DNA from: Purshia tridentata
Lineage: Eukaryota; Streptophyta; Magnoliopsida; Rosales; Rosaceae
Direction of reading: 5' to 3'
Assembly (NCBI GenBank): GCA_003254885.1
Contig: QANT01008835.1
Span: forward strand, 1 to 64,000
Length of the DNA: 64,000 nucleotides
How positions within the stretch are numbered: position 1 is the stretch's first letter; every line of letters starts with the position of its first letter. Both the position numbers and the translations under genes were made by a program. The notes under the pieces are model-generated. The model was not told the origin of the DNA, did not search any database, and worked only from the letters and a program-made list of their open reading frames with translations. Positions 23,613-36,860 of the stretch are shown in pieces.

Positions 23613-26100
23613 GTTTTTTGTTGGCCTGGGAAATAGAATTCCTCTTATTAATTAATGTAACAAAGTCAAAAAGCAAGCATGGGTAAGCAAAAAAATGTGA
23701 GTTTGGAATTAGAATATTAGAGAGACAAGACAACTGGGTTTTTGAGGGTCTCTCATGTGAGTGAGGCAGCATCCAGAAGTTCAATTCTCATGTGCCAGAG
23801 TTTCACGTGATAGTCAAGGGCCAAATCTTGCGTAAAGAAGCTCTCTCATTCTGAATCTGCTTCCTTTTCCTTTTCCTTTTTAAAAAAAGAAAAGAAAAAA
23901 GTTGGCAATTGGTATAATGACAGGGGTATTTTCGTCATTTCAAGTTTGGAATTTTTTTTGAAGGGGTTAATTATATACAGTATTTGACGTAGTCATTAGG
24001 TTATCCGTTAGACAGGAGAATTTGAATCCCTGGACGTTTTGCATAGGCACCTATTACGGCGATTTCAGTCATTTTACATTTCGGATGGTAGTAAATTACT
24101 AAAATATCCTTTTTTCCTGCCTCACGTTTGTATAAACCCAAAAGGAAGTGTGATAATGATGGCCCCTATATCTCAAGCTCACCACATGTCCAAGTAACAT
24201 GGATCTGCATTTTTCTCCTCATCATCATCATCATCCTCTCTCTATTTCTCTGTTTTAAACTTTTAATGCTTTCTCAAGAATAAAAATTCGTTTACAGATA
24301 CCTATAAAAAAGAACTTTTTTTTTTTTTTTTAAGCCATAAAGATGAAACAGAGACGAGATATATTGACTTACATATTACTAGTATACTACCATATTTAAA
24401 GGTTATTCATTTTACAAAATAAGCTTTTATTTCTAAAATTATACTTTTATCGATCGTAAACATGTGTAATTGTGTATGGTTAATTCTCAACCGTTGATTA
24501 AAGCTCATTGTGGAAGTGATTAATACTAACTACATTTGCCTTTTTTTGTATTATCATCCTCTATTAGCACTCAAACATGAAATATTGTTTATAGTTCTTA
24601 GGTTGCAGATGATGAAGACATAGCACTTACTGCTTAGCTCCAATAGACATGTAACCAAGTGGTCTATGTGACTTCCCCAAAAGAAAAGAAAAAAACATTG
24701 GCAAATGTGTGTAGCAATTTTGGCCTATCAGTTTCTCTAGGGTTGGGGACCCATGAATATATTACATTCATTCATCATTACCAAGCTAGAGGTGTAGGTG
24801 AACAACATTTTAAAAAATAAGGGAATGTAAGATGGACCCAACTAAGTGTGAAAAATAATGATATGTCCCACAATGCAAATGCAACCTAACTTGGAACATA
24901 CCCAACAAACAAAGGTTAGGGTTTCCTTAAAGATGCCATAATGATATAATATGGTCTTTCCTAGCTCCATAAGATTTCTATGGATTACCTTCCCTCAATT
25001 AAATAATATTATATGTTTCTATTACACTGTGTATATCATAATGATCATTAGTTAGTAAGTAACATACTTACATACATTTATCATAAGCAGCATAGCTGTC
25101 TATCACTCTTAAATATATTATATACTATTAATTTGATCACTAATCTTATTATGACTAATTCTCCATCTCTTTTACTTTTTTGCAATTGTGAATTTTTCAA
25201 TCATGATAATTACTTAATGACCCACTCGTGCAATTTAATTGAACAATTAATGTTTGGATAATGGGGTTGGGAAAAAAAAGTATAATTAATAAGTTTTGTT
25301 GGTGTGGCAAAACCCATTTGATTCTATTTAGTATTTGACATTAGCTACTTTTAAATGACTGATCACAATTGTTTTAGAATCGTGTAATGCATCTAATTAT
25401 GACTCCAACCACATAATCACCTAAACAGTTCTAATTTTGTCCTTGCATGCACAGTGTGTTACGTTACGTGTGTAAGTGTATTTATTTTATATTAACGTTT
25501 GCATGTCGTGGCAGGTGTCAACCATTCTCAATGTCTAATCTAAGAAATGTTATGTCAAACTTCACCAGGTATGTATAATTTTATTAATCATTTATTAGCC
25601 CCAAATATGAGATCAGTGTTCAACACTCTTTCTCACGTAAAATCTTTCTTACAGGTGATTATATATTAGTGACTTTAGTGACATATTGATCGATAAACAA
25701 ACATCTTAAAAGTTAATTACACTATTGTAGCAAAAAAAAAAAGTTAATTAAATTATTAAGTGGTGAGATTCATTAATTAAGCATTATGTATATTTTTTCA
25801 ATGACGGTGTTGATCCAAAAAGAAAAATTGGAGAAAGAAATAGTCATTGTCATAGACTTGTGATTGATCGATTAACATGAAAGGAAAACAACAGTGACTG
25901 ACTGTTAATCATTCAAAGGGCAGGGAAGAAAGAATTTGATTAGATGAGAATAATTTAATAACTAAACATCAGTTTTCAATCAACTAATCAATTAATTAGA
26001 ACGTTTCTGGGTCAAGGTTCATATGTCGGCAGGAGGTAGGATGAAAATCGACACTTGAAAATATTTTAATTAATCAATCAAATTTAAGTCACTTCTTCCA
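23613..26100. other. Gene-free spacer
   Basis: AT-rich with homopolymer runs (for example the T run near 24318). No open frame with recognisable content and no RNA gene found. Confidence 0.45.
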
Positions 26101-26111
26101 ATTTGAAAATA

Positions 26112-26715
26112 TTTTAATTAAGAAAATACTAACCATCTTCTCTTTTTGACTTCTTCAATATCTATTCTCCCATTTATTAGATGTAAAAATTTATTAGTTT
26201 GAGAAACATAAAAATTTAAATCTTATTTTTTTAAATTAATATTTTTACAAATCATTTTACAAACTAAAAGACTTTACAAATTCAAAAAAATTAAAATAAC
26301 AAAACAAAATATATGAGAAACCCAAAAGTCCATCTATCTACCCGAGAGAGAAAGTATTCTTGATGGGTTTCTAGTGTTTATAAACAATGGTACAGGACTC
26401 CAGGTGGATGTAAGNGGTGCATGTAAGTTATCATTCCTGTATAAATTCTATATGTGCCTATGATACAAATCATCAATGCTCTCTATTATTTTGTGGGCTG
26501 GGAGGTTAATGAACTTTTGGGTTTCTCAGATATTTTATTTTGTTATTTTTTTTGAATTGTAAAATAATTTTTAAGAAAATTTTTAAAAGAGTAAAGATTT
26601 AAATTTTTCTATTTCTCGTAGCAATAAAGTTTTGCATCTAATAAATGATAGATTACACATGGTATAAAAAGAAGGGAGAATACAATTGAAGAAGGCAACT
26701 AGCATTCTTCTTTTA
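26112..26715. mobile_element. Fold-back transposon with long terminal inverted repeats
   Basis: About 26112-26335 and 26500-26715 are inverted copies of each other over some 200 bases, including TTCTCCCATTTATTAGATG against its reverse counterpart near 26635-26690 and GAGAAACCCAAAAGT (26308-26322) against its counterpart near 26513-26528. Termini read GAAAATACTAACCATCTTCT and inward GAAGAATGCTAGTTGCCTTC, so it is related to the element at 23244. TTAATTAA or a close form lies outside both ends. A unique central loop (about 26335-26500) contains the single N at 26415. No transposase. Confidence 0.75.
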
Positions 26716-26722
26716 ATTAATC

Positions 26723-27880
26723 ATATTTGAGTTATTTCAAAGGTGATCTCGTTACATTTGAAGATGTGACACTCAAAAGGCGACAAATGGCATCTTACAT
26801 TGGCTATTTTACATTTTTCTTAGTCCTCAAAAAATAACCTTAATTAATTTTGTTGCTCTTTCTACTTGCCAAGCAGAGTATTATATGTTTTTTGAGTCAA
26901 AGAATTCCATTTACAAGGAGCCACACACAAAGTCACGTTAAAGTTTTTTTTTTGTTTGAAAGTTAATCTTAAAGGTATGTGGGATATAATGAAACATAAT
27001 AAGAATTACAACGTTTTCCGCTACTACATCTAGCCAATTCGGCACAATACCTACACATCTAAATAAAGAATTACAAACATACAAGTGAACTGTCAACAAT
27101 TAAACCTAGAAACAACCAAAGACCAAATTCTCAAGATTTCATCCAAAAAGTCATCAGATACAAAATCATCAGACTCAGTGCACACCGTCGATAGAACTAG
27201 AAGTTGGAAAAATTCTCACGTGAAGAGTTGGAAAAACTCTCCTTTAGAGAAAGGAGAGTATCCCGTAAGTCATACAAAAAACTACAAAAATTAAGGAGAG
27301 GTAGGGCAAAGTGCAAGCTTGTGAGATACACTAGGGGCAACGCTCCCTAAAACACTTGGATGAGAGAAGAAGAGTTGAGGAGAGAGGAAGAGTTTTTTTT
27401 TTTTGGCAGCTAGGGTTTGGTCACGTTACTCTTACCAGACTCATTTAGTCACGTTGAAGTTAATAGACCAACAAAAACATTGATGAGTTCAAACGTGTTA
27501 ATTCTATCAAGCTGTAGATAATTAAATGTCAAAATTTAAACCAAATCTAGATGAATGTTAGTGTTGGTGTTAATTAATTCAGATTTTTTCTAAAGTTCAA
27601 TATCTTGTCAATTTTATATCTCATTTGAAGTGTTTTATCTTCTTCAATCCAGGACTATATTGGTGTGTTATGCTTGTTTTTCGTAAAAAAATTTAAGGGC
27701 ATAATTATAATTTACTGGTGGGTGGTTGGGTTTTGAGGTGGGCTATATATAGAAAATCTTCTTTTTCACTGGGCCGGGCCGACCTTAGCTCTCAAAATTT
27801 TGCATCTTGCTGGCTACTCTCATCCCTTTTCCCCTATAGCAGGGGCCAAACAATACAACGTGTTTTTTAAATTTTATTTA
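26723..27880. other. Spacer with unidentified repeat-like sequence
   Basis: No recognisable gene. The 69-codon frame at 27085-27294 is Ser/Lys-rich with an internal SWKNS repeat and no domain. The region may be a degraded mobile element but I cannot name it. Confidence 0.35.
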
Positions 27881-28195
27881 GAGAAAATTATGCGTCTGAC
27901 CCATTTATTATTCCATAAATTTTATTTTGATTCACAAATAAATAAATATTTTAAAGTTTCTTATTGATCTATGAATGGTTTGATGTGTTTTAATTTGGTT
28001 CAACAAAAAATTTTATCCCTAAAAATTAACTCATTGATACAAACTTTGAGGGGTAAAATTATTTGATTTTGTCTCGTTTGAACAAAAATATAATACTTCA
28101 AATAATTTGTGGACCAATATAAAATTTAAAAAAAATTTGTAAACCAAAACGAGATTTTTCTGAAATAATAAGTAGACCAAACGCATAATTTTCTC
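27881..28195. mobile_element. MITE, 315 bp, with 60-bp terminal inverted repeats
   Basis: The left end GAGAAAATTATGCGTCTGAC pairs with the inverted right end GAGAAAATTATGCGTTTGGT, and similarity continues for about 60 bases each side. ATTTA occurs directly outside both ends (27876-27880 and 28196-28200), a likely target-site duplication. No coding potential. The superfamily is open, since a 5-base duplication does not settle it. Confidence 0.82.
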
Positions 28196-28822
28196 ATTTA
28201 TTTGAAAGAGGGAACTTGAAATTGGGATCTCTCTTGTGTTGTAGGGAGAAATACAATTAGATAAATAGCTAATGGACAACAATTCAAGCTATTAATTTAA
28301 ATTACATATCAAATAATAATTCACTTGATGAGCTGTTTAAATTAACAGTTTAATAACATAATACTTCAAACTCTTCAACAAAAAACACTTTTGCATAACA
28401 AGCAAATACCTATTATCCTAACGGGAGCCTCTAATGCTTTAAGATCATCTGGAACAACTAAGCCAATCCCGATTCATGAAGTTGGCCACGTACTAAAAGT
28501 TACAACATCCAACGGTGACTGAAAGTCTTCAATATATTTGTAACGTTACGTGAGAAAGCCATGCGAAATTAATAATACAGTTAGAGTAAAAAATGTAAGT
28601 TTTCGTCTAAAAAACGACCCGCCAAAGGAAGTTAGTGAGTGCTGTTTGGCGGTTATAAATTATCCGGAGATTGTCGGGACACGCGAATCGTCTTCTTCCG
28701 AGAAAACTAAACCAATCTTGTTTTATTCTTATAAATTAATAATAATAATAAAACTCACAAGTGGGAATTAAGAAGACTCACAACGTGCATCACTGACACT
28801 ACGAAACACACACACACAGCTT
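28196..28822. other. Methyltransferase upstream region
   Basis: Promoter and 5' UTR of the gene starting at 28823. An AC microsatellite at about 28805-28818 sits in the leader. The open frame 28550-28771 has no support as a gene. Confidence 0.45.
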
Positions 28823-31813
28823 ATGGCGACGGTGTTTGGCAACCTCTCCTCGGCTTTTCTTCTGAGTCAACTCGGTAACTCGAGGCATCATTTCCTCAAG
28901 CTCAGGCCTTGTCCGCCTGTTATTTTCAAACGCTCTTTCGCGGCAAAATCAAACGGTCCAGTTTCTTCCGCCGCCGTCGTCGAAACCACGCCAACCGTAC
29001 GTTAGCTTCTTCTTTTCTTGCTTGTTTCTTCAATGTAATTACTTTAAATCAATTCGCAGAGGCGAAATTGAGAAACCCAATTTCAGGTGCTCTGTTTGGT
29101 TACCGAGAAACGGCAAGGAAAATAGAAAATTTTACAGCTTCTATTTGCTTATTCTATTCCCTCAATTATGTTCTAAAATTGTTTGCTTCTTTGTTGTTGC
29201 ATCACAACAATAGGATCCAATTGTGGTTGAAAATGAGGCCAAACCCAGCAGCAACATTTTAGCTTGCCCTATATGCTTTGGCCCATTATCATCGACCGGT
29301 GGTTCGGGATTGTCCATGTAAGTTGTTTGAATGATTCAATCAAAGCGTTAGAAAAATGTTGCCTGCTTGATTATTCAAATTTTAATTGCATTGTATTTCT
29401 TTTACTTGCCTGTTGTTATTTCCATTTTTCATTGCTTAATTTAGGGAGTGGGCTGTTTGTTGTTTCTTATTTACAGTGAGTCTGCTTCTGGGTCTAGTTT
29501 TCAATGTAGCACTTGTAAGAAGACTTACTTTGGGAATGAAACACATATTGACCTGACAGCAACAAGTAGCGCCAAGAACTATGGTGAATCACTGCCGCTT
29601 TCCACAGAGGTTTTCAGGTATTGAAATTATATAGGTTTCAATTTTGGGACCCTTGTGTTATGTGGTATTAGATCTTCACCACTGTGGTCAATTTTACTAC
29701 TTTTCTGTCATAGAGCATGAACATAGTTCATTTGCTTGCATCTGCCACATTAGGTGCTTTCAAGCATTATTAAAAGTACTTTCTAATGCCACATGGATAA
29801 GTTGATTTGCGTCTCTCCAATGTCTAGCAATTTTTTGTTGGATCAGGACTCCATTGGTATCATTCATCTATGAGAGGGGCTGGCGTCAAGGCTTTACGAT
29901 ATGGGGTGGTTTTCCTGGCCCAGAGAAAGAGGTGAGATGATCAGCTTCTTTATTTAACATTTCTTCCTTTCAAGGACCTACCAAATATTTTGCAGTGTCC
30001 ACAAAAAAAGGGACTTAACAAATATTTATTTTCTGCATTTCAAATTACAGTATTTGATGGGTAGCAATGTAACTTATACAATCTGTAGAAACTGGGAAGT
30101 GCTCTGTCAGATATACTTCATATAAAAGGGTCATTGGAGTATTGGACATTTCAAAGGAGCAATATTAGTTTATTTTGTACATCTTATATATGAATATGAA
30201 GTAGTCTTCTGGTGTAATAATTTTTTGCAGGGGCTGATTCAGGATATATTATATGTAATAGAACTAAGAAGTTCATACCACCAATTGCAGAAAATTGATT
30301 TTTTGAAAAAGAAGTGTAGAAAAAGTGCCCTATTCTGATCACTGCATGGAAAAATATATACCAGAAGTGTAGAAAAAGTCCTGCTGCTGCCAACCATGCA
30401 ATGTGGTTCTTTAAATGCTGAAAAATATAAATCATATCTTTTTCATTGTGTGCTTGATTTGTTGTACCAAAGGAGGTTGTTGAGTTGCTAACTGTGTTAT
30501 AGTTTTGACTGCAGTTTGAATTGATTAAGGATTTCTTAAAGCCAGTCTTGGGTGGAACCATAATTGATGCTAGCTGCGGGAGTGGGCTATTTGCTAGACT
30601 TTTCGCCAAGAGTGGATTGTTTTCTCTTGTTGTTGCTCTGGACTACTCAGAGAACATGTTGAAGGAGTGCTATGAATTCATTAAGCAGGAGGAGAACTTC
30701 CCCACAGAGTACATTATTTGGAATATTCATTCAAATTGAAATGATAAAGCTACTTAGGGATCTTTCCGAAATTGTTTGTTGTTAATTTTGAAAATTTATG
30801 CCTGATTAAGCTTCTTTTCTTTTAGGAACGTAACTTTGGTCAGAGCAGATATTTCTAGGCTTCCTTTTCCTACAAGTTCTGTTGATGCTGTGCATGCTGG
30901 TGCTGCCCTACACTGTTGGCCTTCACCATCAACGGCTGTAAGTATTCTTTATATATGGTGTTAAACTGTTAAACCTAATAATTCTGCTTGCTATCGGCAC
31001 CTGTAAGGCTGACATCTCAACTTTCATTAGGATTTTAGGAATATTATCTAATTTCTCATGATTGTTAATTACTAAAATCAGAATGAATGCCTGTGGCACT
31101 TTTTGGTGTAGTAGCCCCAATGTTTTATGGTTCTTGTAGAGCTAAATGTCCTTTTTTGGTTTTTTGTTTGACCAATTTTGCTCTGAGTAATTTGGTAGCT
31201 ATGGTTTTGAAGGTTGCTGAGATTAGTCGAGTTCTGCGACCTGGTGGAGTATTTGTTGCAACTACTTACATACTTGATGGGCCTTTGTCTTTTGTCCCAA
31301 ATTTGAGGAATGTAACCCAGGTATACCTTTTCTACTCAGAACCTGAATGGCCCCAGTTTTGGGATTCTGCTGCCTCGTCCTCATCATCTCATGTAGTGGA
31401 TGGTTTGGGATTATCTATTTTATCTTACTGGGTTTTGATTTTTTGTTTATGTTGTTCAAATCATGGTTTTGTTTCTGAGCCTGTCAAAATTGTTCCGAGT
31501 CCATGGTTTTATCTTTTGTGAACCTATATAACAAGGAGAATGACTTTGCAAACCCTAGAATAAATTTAATATGTACACATTGAATTAAGCTGTGCTTTAA
31601 AGGGTTTGGCTTCCATTCATCATATTACGTGTTGCCTGTTATTTGCAGCTTATGATTTGGCTTTTCTTGTAGGGTATAAGGCAAATATCAGGCAGCCAAA
31701 TCTTCCTATCTGAAGGTGAATTAGAAGATCTCTGCAAAGCATGTGGGCTAGTTGGTTTTACATGCGTGAGGAATAGGCGTTTTGTGATGATCTCTGCTAC
31801 AAAACCCAGTTAA
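28823..31813 (+). CDS. Chloroplast SAM-dependent methyltransferase, At1g78140-like
   Basis: Class I methyltransferase of the plant family At1g78140/At2g41040; substrate unknown. Eight exons (28823-28996, 29214-29317, 29477-29617, 29847-29931, 30515-30708, 30826-30937, 31213-31320, 31673-31813) give 352 aa in consistent phase. Residues 1-58 are Ser/Arg-rich and lack acidic residues until late, fitting a plastid transit peptide. A four-cysteine zinc-ribbon-like module follows (CPICFGPL, then CSTCKKTY). Next comes the SAM-binding motif I IIDASCGSGLFAR, VVALDYSENML, the motif IV-like region (ADISRLPFP, DAVHAGAALHCW) and VLRPGGVFVATTY. It ends with RFVMISATKPS. The neighbouring transporter gene is convergent, 0.8 kb away. 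No breaks were seen. Confidence 0.94.
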
Positions 31814-32607
31814 TCAAGCATTCTTTTGCCACAAGGATCCCCCGACCTTGTATATTGTTAAAATAGGGAGTAGGCATTTGAATCTGTTTCTATGAAAGTA
31901 TGTGATAAAGAAACAGTAATAGTATACATACCAAAAGATTGATACAGGGTATCTTAATTTTAAAAATAAATGAGGTTTAGTGTTGCAATATATAAAATAA
32001 AAACACTACTTCATCAGTTTTTTTGGTTTGTATCTTATCAGTTAGTATCCAAAAAAGTGTATGAATCTGATTTTTATTAGATGAAACTGAACATATTATG
32101 ATCAGATGCTATTAATCAAAACTCCTCAGGCTAAATCCGACTGCCGAAGAACCAAAAATACAATCTAAATAAAGCCAAACCCAGAAATGTTGAATCTTCA
32201 CTGCTACGACTTTTCGTATGTAACTGATTATATAGTCTCCTTTCACAAGGATTGGCTCGATCTTCTTGTTCAAGGATTCTTCTGCCTCACAAGTTCCCAC
32301 GGCAAGTGCATAAACACATGTTCACAATAGAACTGGCAACGAAACCAAGACCTATTCTATGCTCCTAAACTCTTCAGTTCCTTAGTATCGAAGATGTCTT
32401 TTTACACTTTTTCTGGTGCATGTAATTTCTTTTTGAAGGTCAAAACAGCATGGATATATTGTTTCTGTACATTTATAATGTTTGGATGTGCTTGAATGAA
32501 GTAGTAATGTTCAGTCAAATTCTGAAAAGTCTGTGGTGGTCTATAGCAATCAGAGCTCAGAGTTATCTAATGCTGTGTGGACGTTGAGCCATTTTCTGCT
32601 TGCAAGA
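31814..32607. other. Convergent 3' spacer
   Basis: Holds the 3' UTRs of the methyltransferase (+) and the MFS transporter (-). No gene is seen. Confidence 0.55.
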
Positions 32608-35600
32608 TTACTCCGGGCTCAAATTGGAGAATGTTAACTGGCGGTACAGTAATGTCTGTTCATCATCATCATCAGCATCAGCATCAACACCATCCTCACC
32701 CTCATAGTCCATTTCAATGACAGTTCTATCATTCACATATAGTTCTCCTGACTCACGAAACTGAACATGTGAATTTTCTCCTCCTGTATGTGAATTTTCT
32801 AATTCTATTTGTTCCATCTCTGATTCTATTAAAACTTCCATCCGAGCCCGCTCTCTGTCTCTTGGGTAGGTGCAATACAGGAATGAGTAGATAACACAAC
32901 AGAGAGCCATTGGAATTCCTATTGCTGTGTACAGTGCTTTTGCCAACGATGAAGCATTCCCTCTATCTGTGGCAATCTCTTCAGATAAACTGGATCCTTC
33001 GGGAACTGGTTTATAACCATAAATGTGCTGAGCCAATATCCCAACAACTGGAGGAGCGAATGATGAGAGTATGGACTCAAAAGATCTGTCCAAAGCATAT
33101 ACATTTGTTCGGGCTTTCTCAGGAACTATCTCCGCAAAAATTGGACTGCATGGGGTCATACCATCAAATTTAACACATTAGTCATGTTTTTTGTTTTCTA
33201 TGATAATGAATGGGCATTAAAAACCAGATACCCCTGCACCCCGTTTTCTCATAGCATGGAAATATGTCTATAATTTGATATATTCTTAATATGGAAATAA
33301 CTATAAAATCTGGCAAATAATGTTGTTGCCACAGTTTTTCTGGTTACTTCTGATGCCGCTATTGTATATGAGCCATCCAAATTTTCAGATACTAAAGTAA
33401 ATACATTAATTGAAAAACTAAAAGCCTAATGACATTATTGGATGTCTCATGCATACTTTAAATGTGGTGTAAGTGGTTGGAGGAGAAAGAAGAAGTTTTA
33501 GAGACTTACTTGTTTGCAGCTGGAGCATTCCAAGATATTAAGAATCCCATGATGAACAAGACTAAACCATGGATGACAGCTGTCGATGGATCATCAGGCA
33601 ATACAAGCAGAAGAATTGCTGCAAGAGGGATAGCAGATGCCGAGCTTATCTGCGCTAGAAATATCCTTCCAGCATTTGGCAGACGCACGGAAAGGATATC
33701 CCCCATTTTACCTCCAAAGAGGCCCCCAAGGGAACTACCAATCACAAACAAGGCAATGAGGAAAGCGGATTGCCCATGAGAGAAGCCAGTAAGTTCCAAC
33801 CACATGGGTGCAAATGACAATGCTGACCAGGGAAATGAACCAGTAACACCCTGTGCCACAACAATCTGGAAAGAAGGAATTTTAATAACTGCCTTGGATT
33901 CTTGGGCCAGTTCCTTGACTTCTGACCACAAGGAATTACTAGAATTCTGATTGCTATCTTTTGTTCCACCATCTGGAAAGTGTGGATCAGTGGCATAGAG
34001 ACGGACTAAAACACCAACTACAACACTGATTAGTCCAACAAGATGAAAGGAAATCCTCCAACCAGGGATGCCCATGAATGTAATTGGAGCTATCAATATT
34101 GAACAAAGGCCGCCAATTATTGAACCAAGGTTTCCAGTTAGTTGAAGCCATCCAAAGGCTGTACCTCGGCTGCTGTCATCAGTTGAGTCAGCCACAAGGG
34201 ACTGCATAGCGGGAGCAACTAGAGCAAGGCCAATACCATTCAGAGCTCTGGATATAGCCACCTAATCAGTAAGAACTTCAAAGTGAATAAAACAACCTGG
34301 AATGCTAAAAATAATGATCCTTCTCTCTTTTTTTCTTTGAAAACTTTAGTAATCACCTTTTTTGATAATTAAAAGTTCAAATTGATAATTTGGAAAATGA
34401 CCACTATAATAATTTAACTCATGCATGGTCCTTAATTGGTTCTTTCATTCCTGATTTGATAAGGAATGAATTAGAGGCTGAATAGAAGTGAAACTGTCAG
34501 ATTCTGTTAAGCATGGCAGAAAAGGCAAGTAGCACGTAGGGGCATCATTAAAAAAAAAAAAAGACAAAACTGAAGGGAGTTGAAGCATCTATTCATTTGA
34601 TCTTTCAGAAACTTTTGTGATGAATCCACTTTTACTTTGTCAAATATAAGCAAATATGAACCAAATAATTAAACTTCCACCAAATTTCAAATTCCATGCG
34701 AGCTCAAATCTTTTTTCATTTACCCCCCCGGCATCATCCCCCATATATTCTAGCTACTCACAGAACACATACATTGCTTCTAAACTGCTAGTAGAGTAGT
34801 AATTTTAACTGCAGCTCTAAGTTCAAGTATTTAATCCATGAATTTTGTCATCAGCAAACTTAACTGCCTTCTGGGGTATCCTCATTAAAGTATCTGTTTG
34901 AGCGGTCAAATATATCCGGAAACAAAAGAAATTGAAACTTATTCTTAAAAACTACTCAATTGTGATCAAATCAAGCTTTTATATCAACCATAGGTAACGT
35001 AAACAGTTCATTTTGCTATCAACTAAAGCAACAAAGAAACTTAATATTTGTAACTTTTCAAGAGTTCTCCACTTACGACTATCAAAGAATATGCTACAAG
35101 TCCACATCAATATTCCTGAACTCTTTCCTTTTGAGTTAGATTAATCTTCTCTTGAACTAGAATTTCAAGCTTTTATAGACTCTCTCAAAATTTCCCCTAG
35201 CAACTCATTTTTACACTACTAAATTCAGAGAAGAACCCATAATTACTACAAACAGCAATATAATGGACAACAGTCAACTCTATCAAATTATTAAAAACAA
35301 CCCAATCGGAAAGTTGGAGAATTGAAATTACAATCAGCAAGTACCATCTAATGAAGGCACTAACTTTCTGCTTGGTAACCAATAAAAATCAGAAAAGATA
35401 AAAGATAAAAATTCATGGTCATATACATTTTCCGTTAAATTAATCCAAGAAAAATAAATCAGCCGCATCCAACTACACCCAATTCTAACCATTTGACTAT
35501 GATATAGCTTGAATTCTCCAGTCAGTATAACTAAAAAAAACAAAGAGCACAAGCCCCAGAATTCCACATTCCCAATTCGTTTCCTTTTTTCTTTCCCAAG

Positions 35601-35966
35601 TTTATACACAAAAAGGGGAAAAAGAAAAAGAAAACCGAAATGGGGTAATGTAGACTAAGAAAATACCTCAAAAAAAGTGGAGGAAAATGCGACGAGAAAA
35701 GTGGCGGCGGCCCAGAGAAAAGCGCCGAGGGCGATGACGTGGGCTCGGTTGTGACGCACGGCGAGGTAGGCGGCTATGGGGTAGCAGGAGGATTGCACAA
35801 TGGACCTGAAGAGAGTAAGGGAGCCGAGCCCAGTTGGGTCAGTGTGGAGAGCCGCACCCACCTCCTTGTACACACCGGGCAGGAGAGACTCGTCCGCTCG
35901 CTCCATGATCCCGGCCAAGTTCACCAGCACCAGCGTTGCAGTCTCCGCCTTCAGCTTAATCTTCAT
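32608..35966 (-). CDS. Major facilitator superfamily transporter (At1g78130/UNE2-like)
   Basis: Twelve-helix type membrane transporter, substrate unknown. Three exons (35966-35667, 34261-33510, 33145-32608) give 529 aa in consistent phase. The N-terminus MKIKLKAETATLVLVNLAGI leads into helix 1. A conserved MERADESLLP follows, then RHNRAHVIALGAFLWA between helices 2 and 3 and ISRALNGIGLALVAPAMQSL (helix 4 region). The central loop is about 40 residues and hydrophilic. GGLFGGKMGDILSVRLPNAG resembles the MFS cytoplasmic loop 8-9 signature, and NNPIFAEIVPEKARTNVYAL is typical of this plant subfamily. The C-terminal tail is strongly acidic (DADADDDDEQ) and cytoplasmic by prediction. Intron 1 is 1.4 kb. 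The Arabidopsis relative is named for an unfertilised embryo sac phenotype; I infer family, not function. Confidence 0.93.
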
Positions 35967-36540
35967 CTTCTTTGGGTTTGGAGGAAAGAAACGCAGAGAG
36001 GTCTTGTTTGTGTGTTTTCTTCTTCGCTGTAGTCAACTCTGTGTTTTGTGGGAGGGAGATGAGAATGGGGGTCTAGTCCACTATGGGTGGACGGTCAGTG
36101 ACACGTGGCGGGCTTTGAGGGGATGGGTTTTGCCAGCAAGGAAGGCCGTGTCTGCTGCTCTTTGGCGGGCTTCAGCGGCTCGACCGTTTCTTATACACGT
36201 GGCAAAAACAATTCATCACTAACTTGCTTATAAAATTTTAAAATAAAAAACAAGAATTAAAAAAACGGCGGCAGATAATTTTATGACGATTGAATTTAGA
36301 ACACTTATCGCTTTCTTGGGCCCACTTTTTGTCTTCTGTGCAATATTTGGGCCTCGGATGAGCGGCCCAATTAGGTCAGAATGGTTTAGGCTTAAAATAT
36401 TGATGAAGTAATATAACATGTATGTACCGAAGAGTATTACTATATAGAATGTAAGGCCCAATGAGTTTTTGCAAAGACTTGACCAGCAACAAAAAAAAAA
36501 ACAAGTTTTTGCAATTATATTCCGACCGATAAAAAAAATC
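35967..36540. other. MFS transporter upstream region
   Basis: 5' UTR and promoter of the minus-strand transporter. No separate gene; the open frames here are GC-biased shadows around the first exon. Confidence 0.45.
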
Positions 36541-36860
36541 TTAGCAATTATATATATATACCGAGATCTTTCAATAAAGGATTCCTCATTTAGTATTAAA
36601 TGAGGGATTCTATTGTGGGGCTCGCATGAGTCGTTTTGTGTTGATCCAAACCGTTCATTTTTTATATCTCAATTGATAGATCATTTTTCTAAAAAAGTAG
36701 ATTAGCAATTATATATATACTGAGATCTTTCAATAAAGGATTCCTCATTTAGTATTAAGTGAGGGATTCTATTGTGGGGCTCGCATGAGTCTTTTTGTGT
36801 TGATCCAAATCGTTCATTTTTTACATCTCAATTGATAGATCATTTTTCTAAAAAAGTAGA
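36541..36860. repeat. Tandem duplication, two units of about 160 bp
   Basis: 36541-36701 and 36702-36860 are nearly identical (both contain GAGATCTTTCAATAAAGG and GTGGGGCTCGCATGAGTC). Each unit includes GATCCAAA(C/T)CGTTCATTTT, a stretch seen in small inverted-repeat elements. Confidence 0.9.

Noticed and set aside
24000-24050. tRNA-like B box (GAATTTGAATCCCTGG)
   Set aside because: No cloverleaf could be built around it and no A box at proper spacing.
27085-27294. Small Ser/Lys-rich open frame
   Set aside because: Internal sequence repetition and absence of any domain; not supported as a gene.
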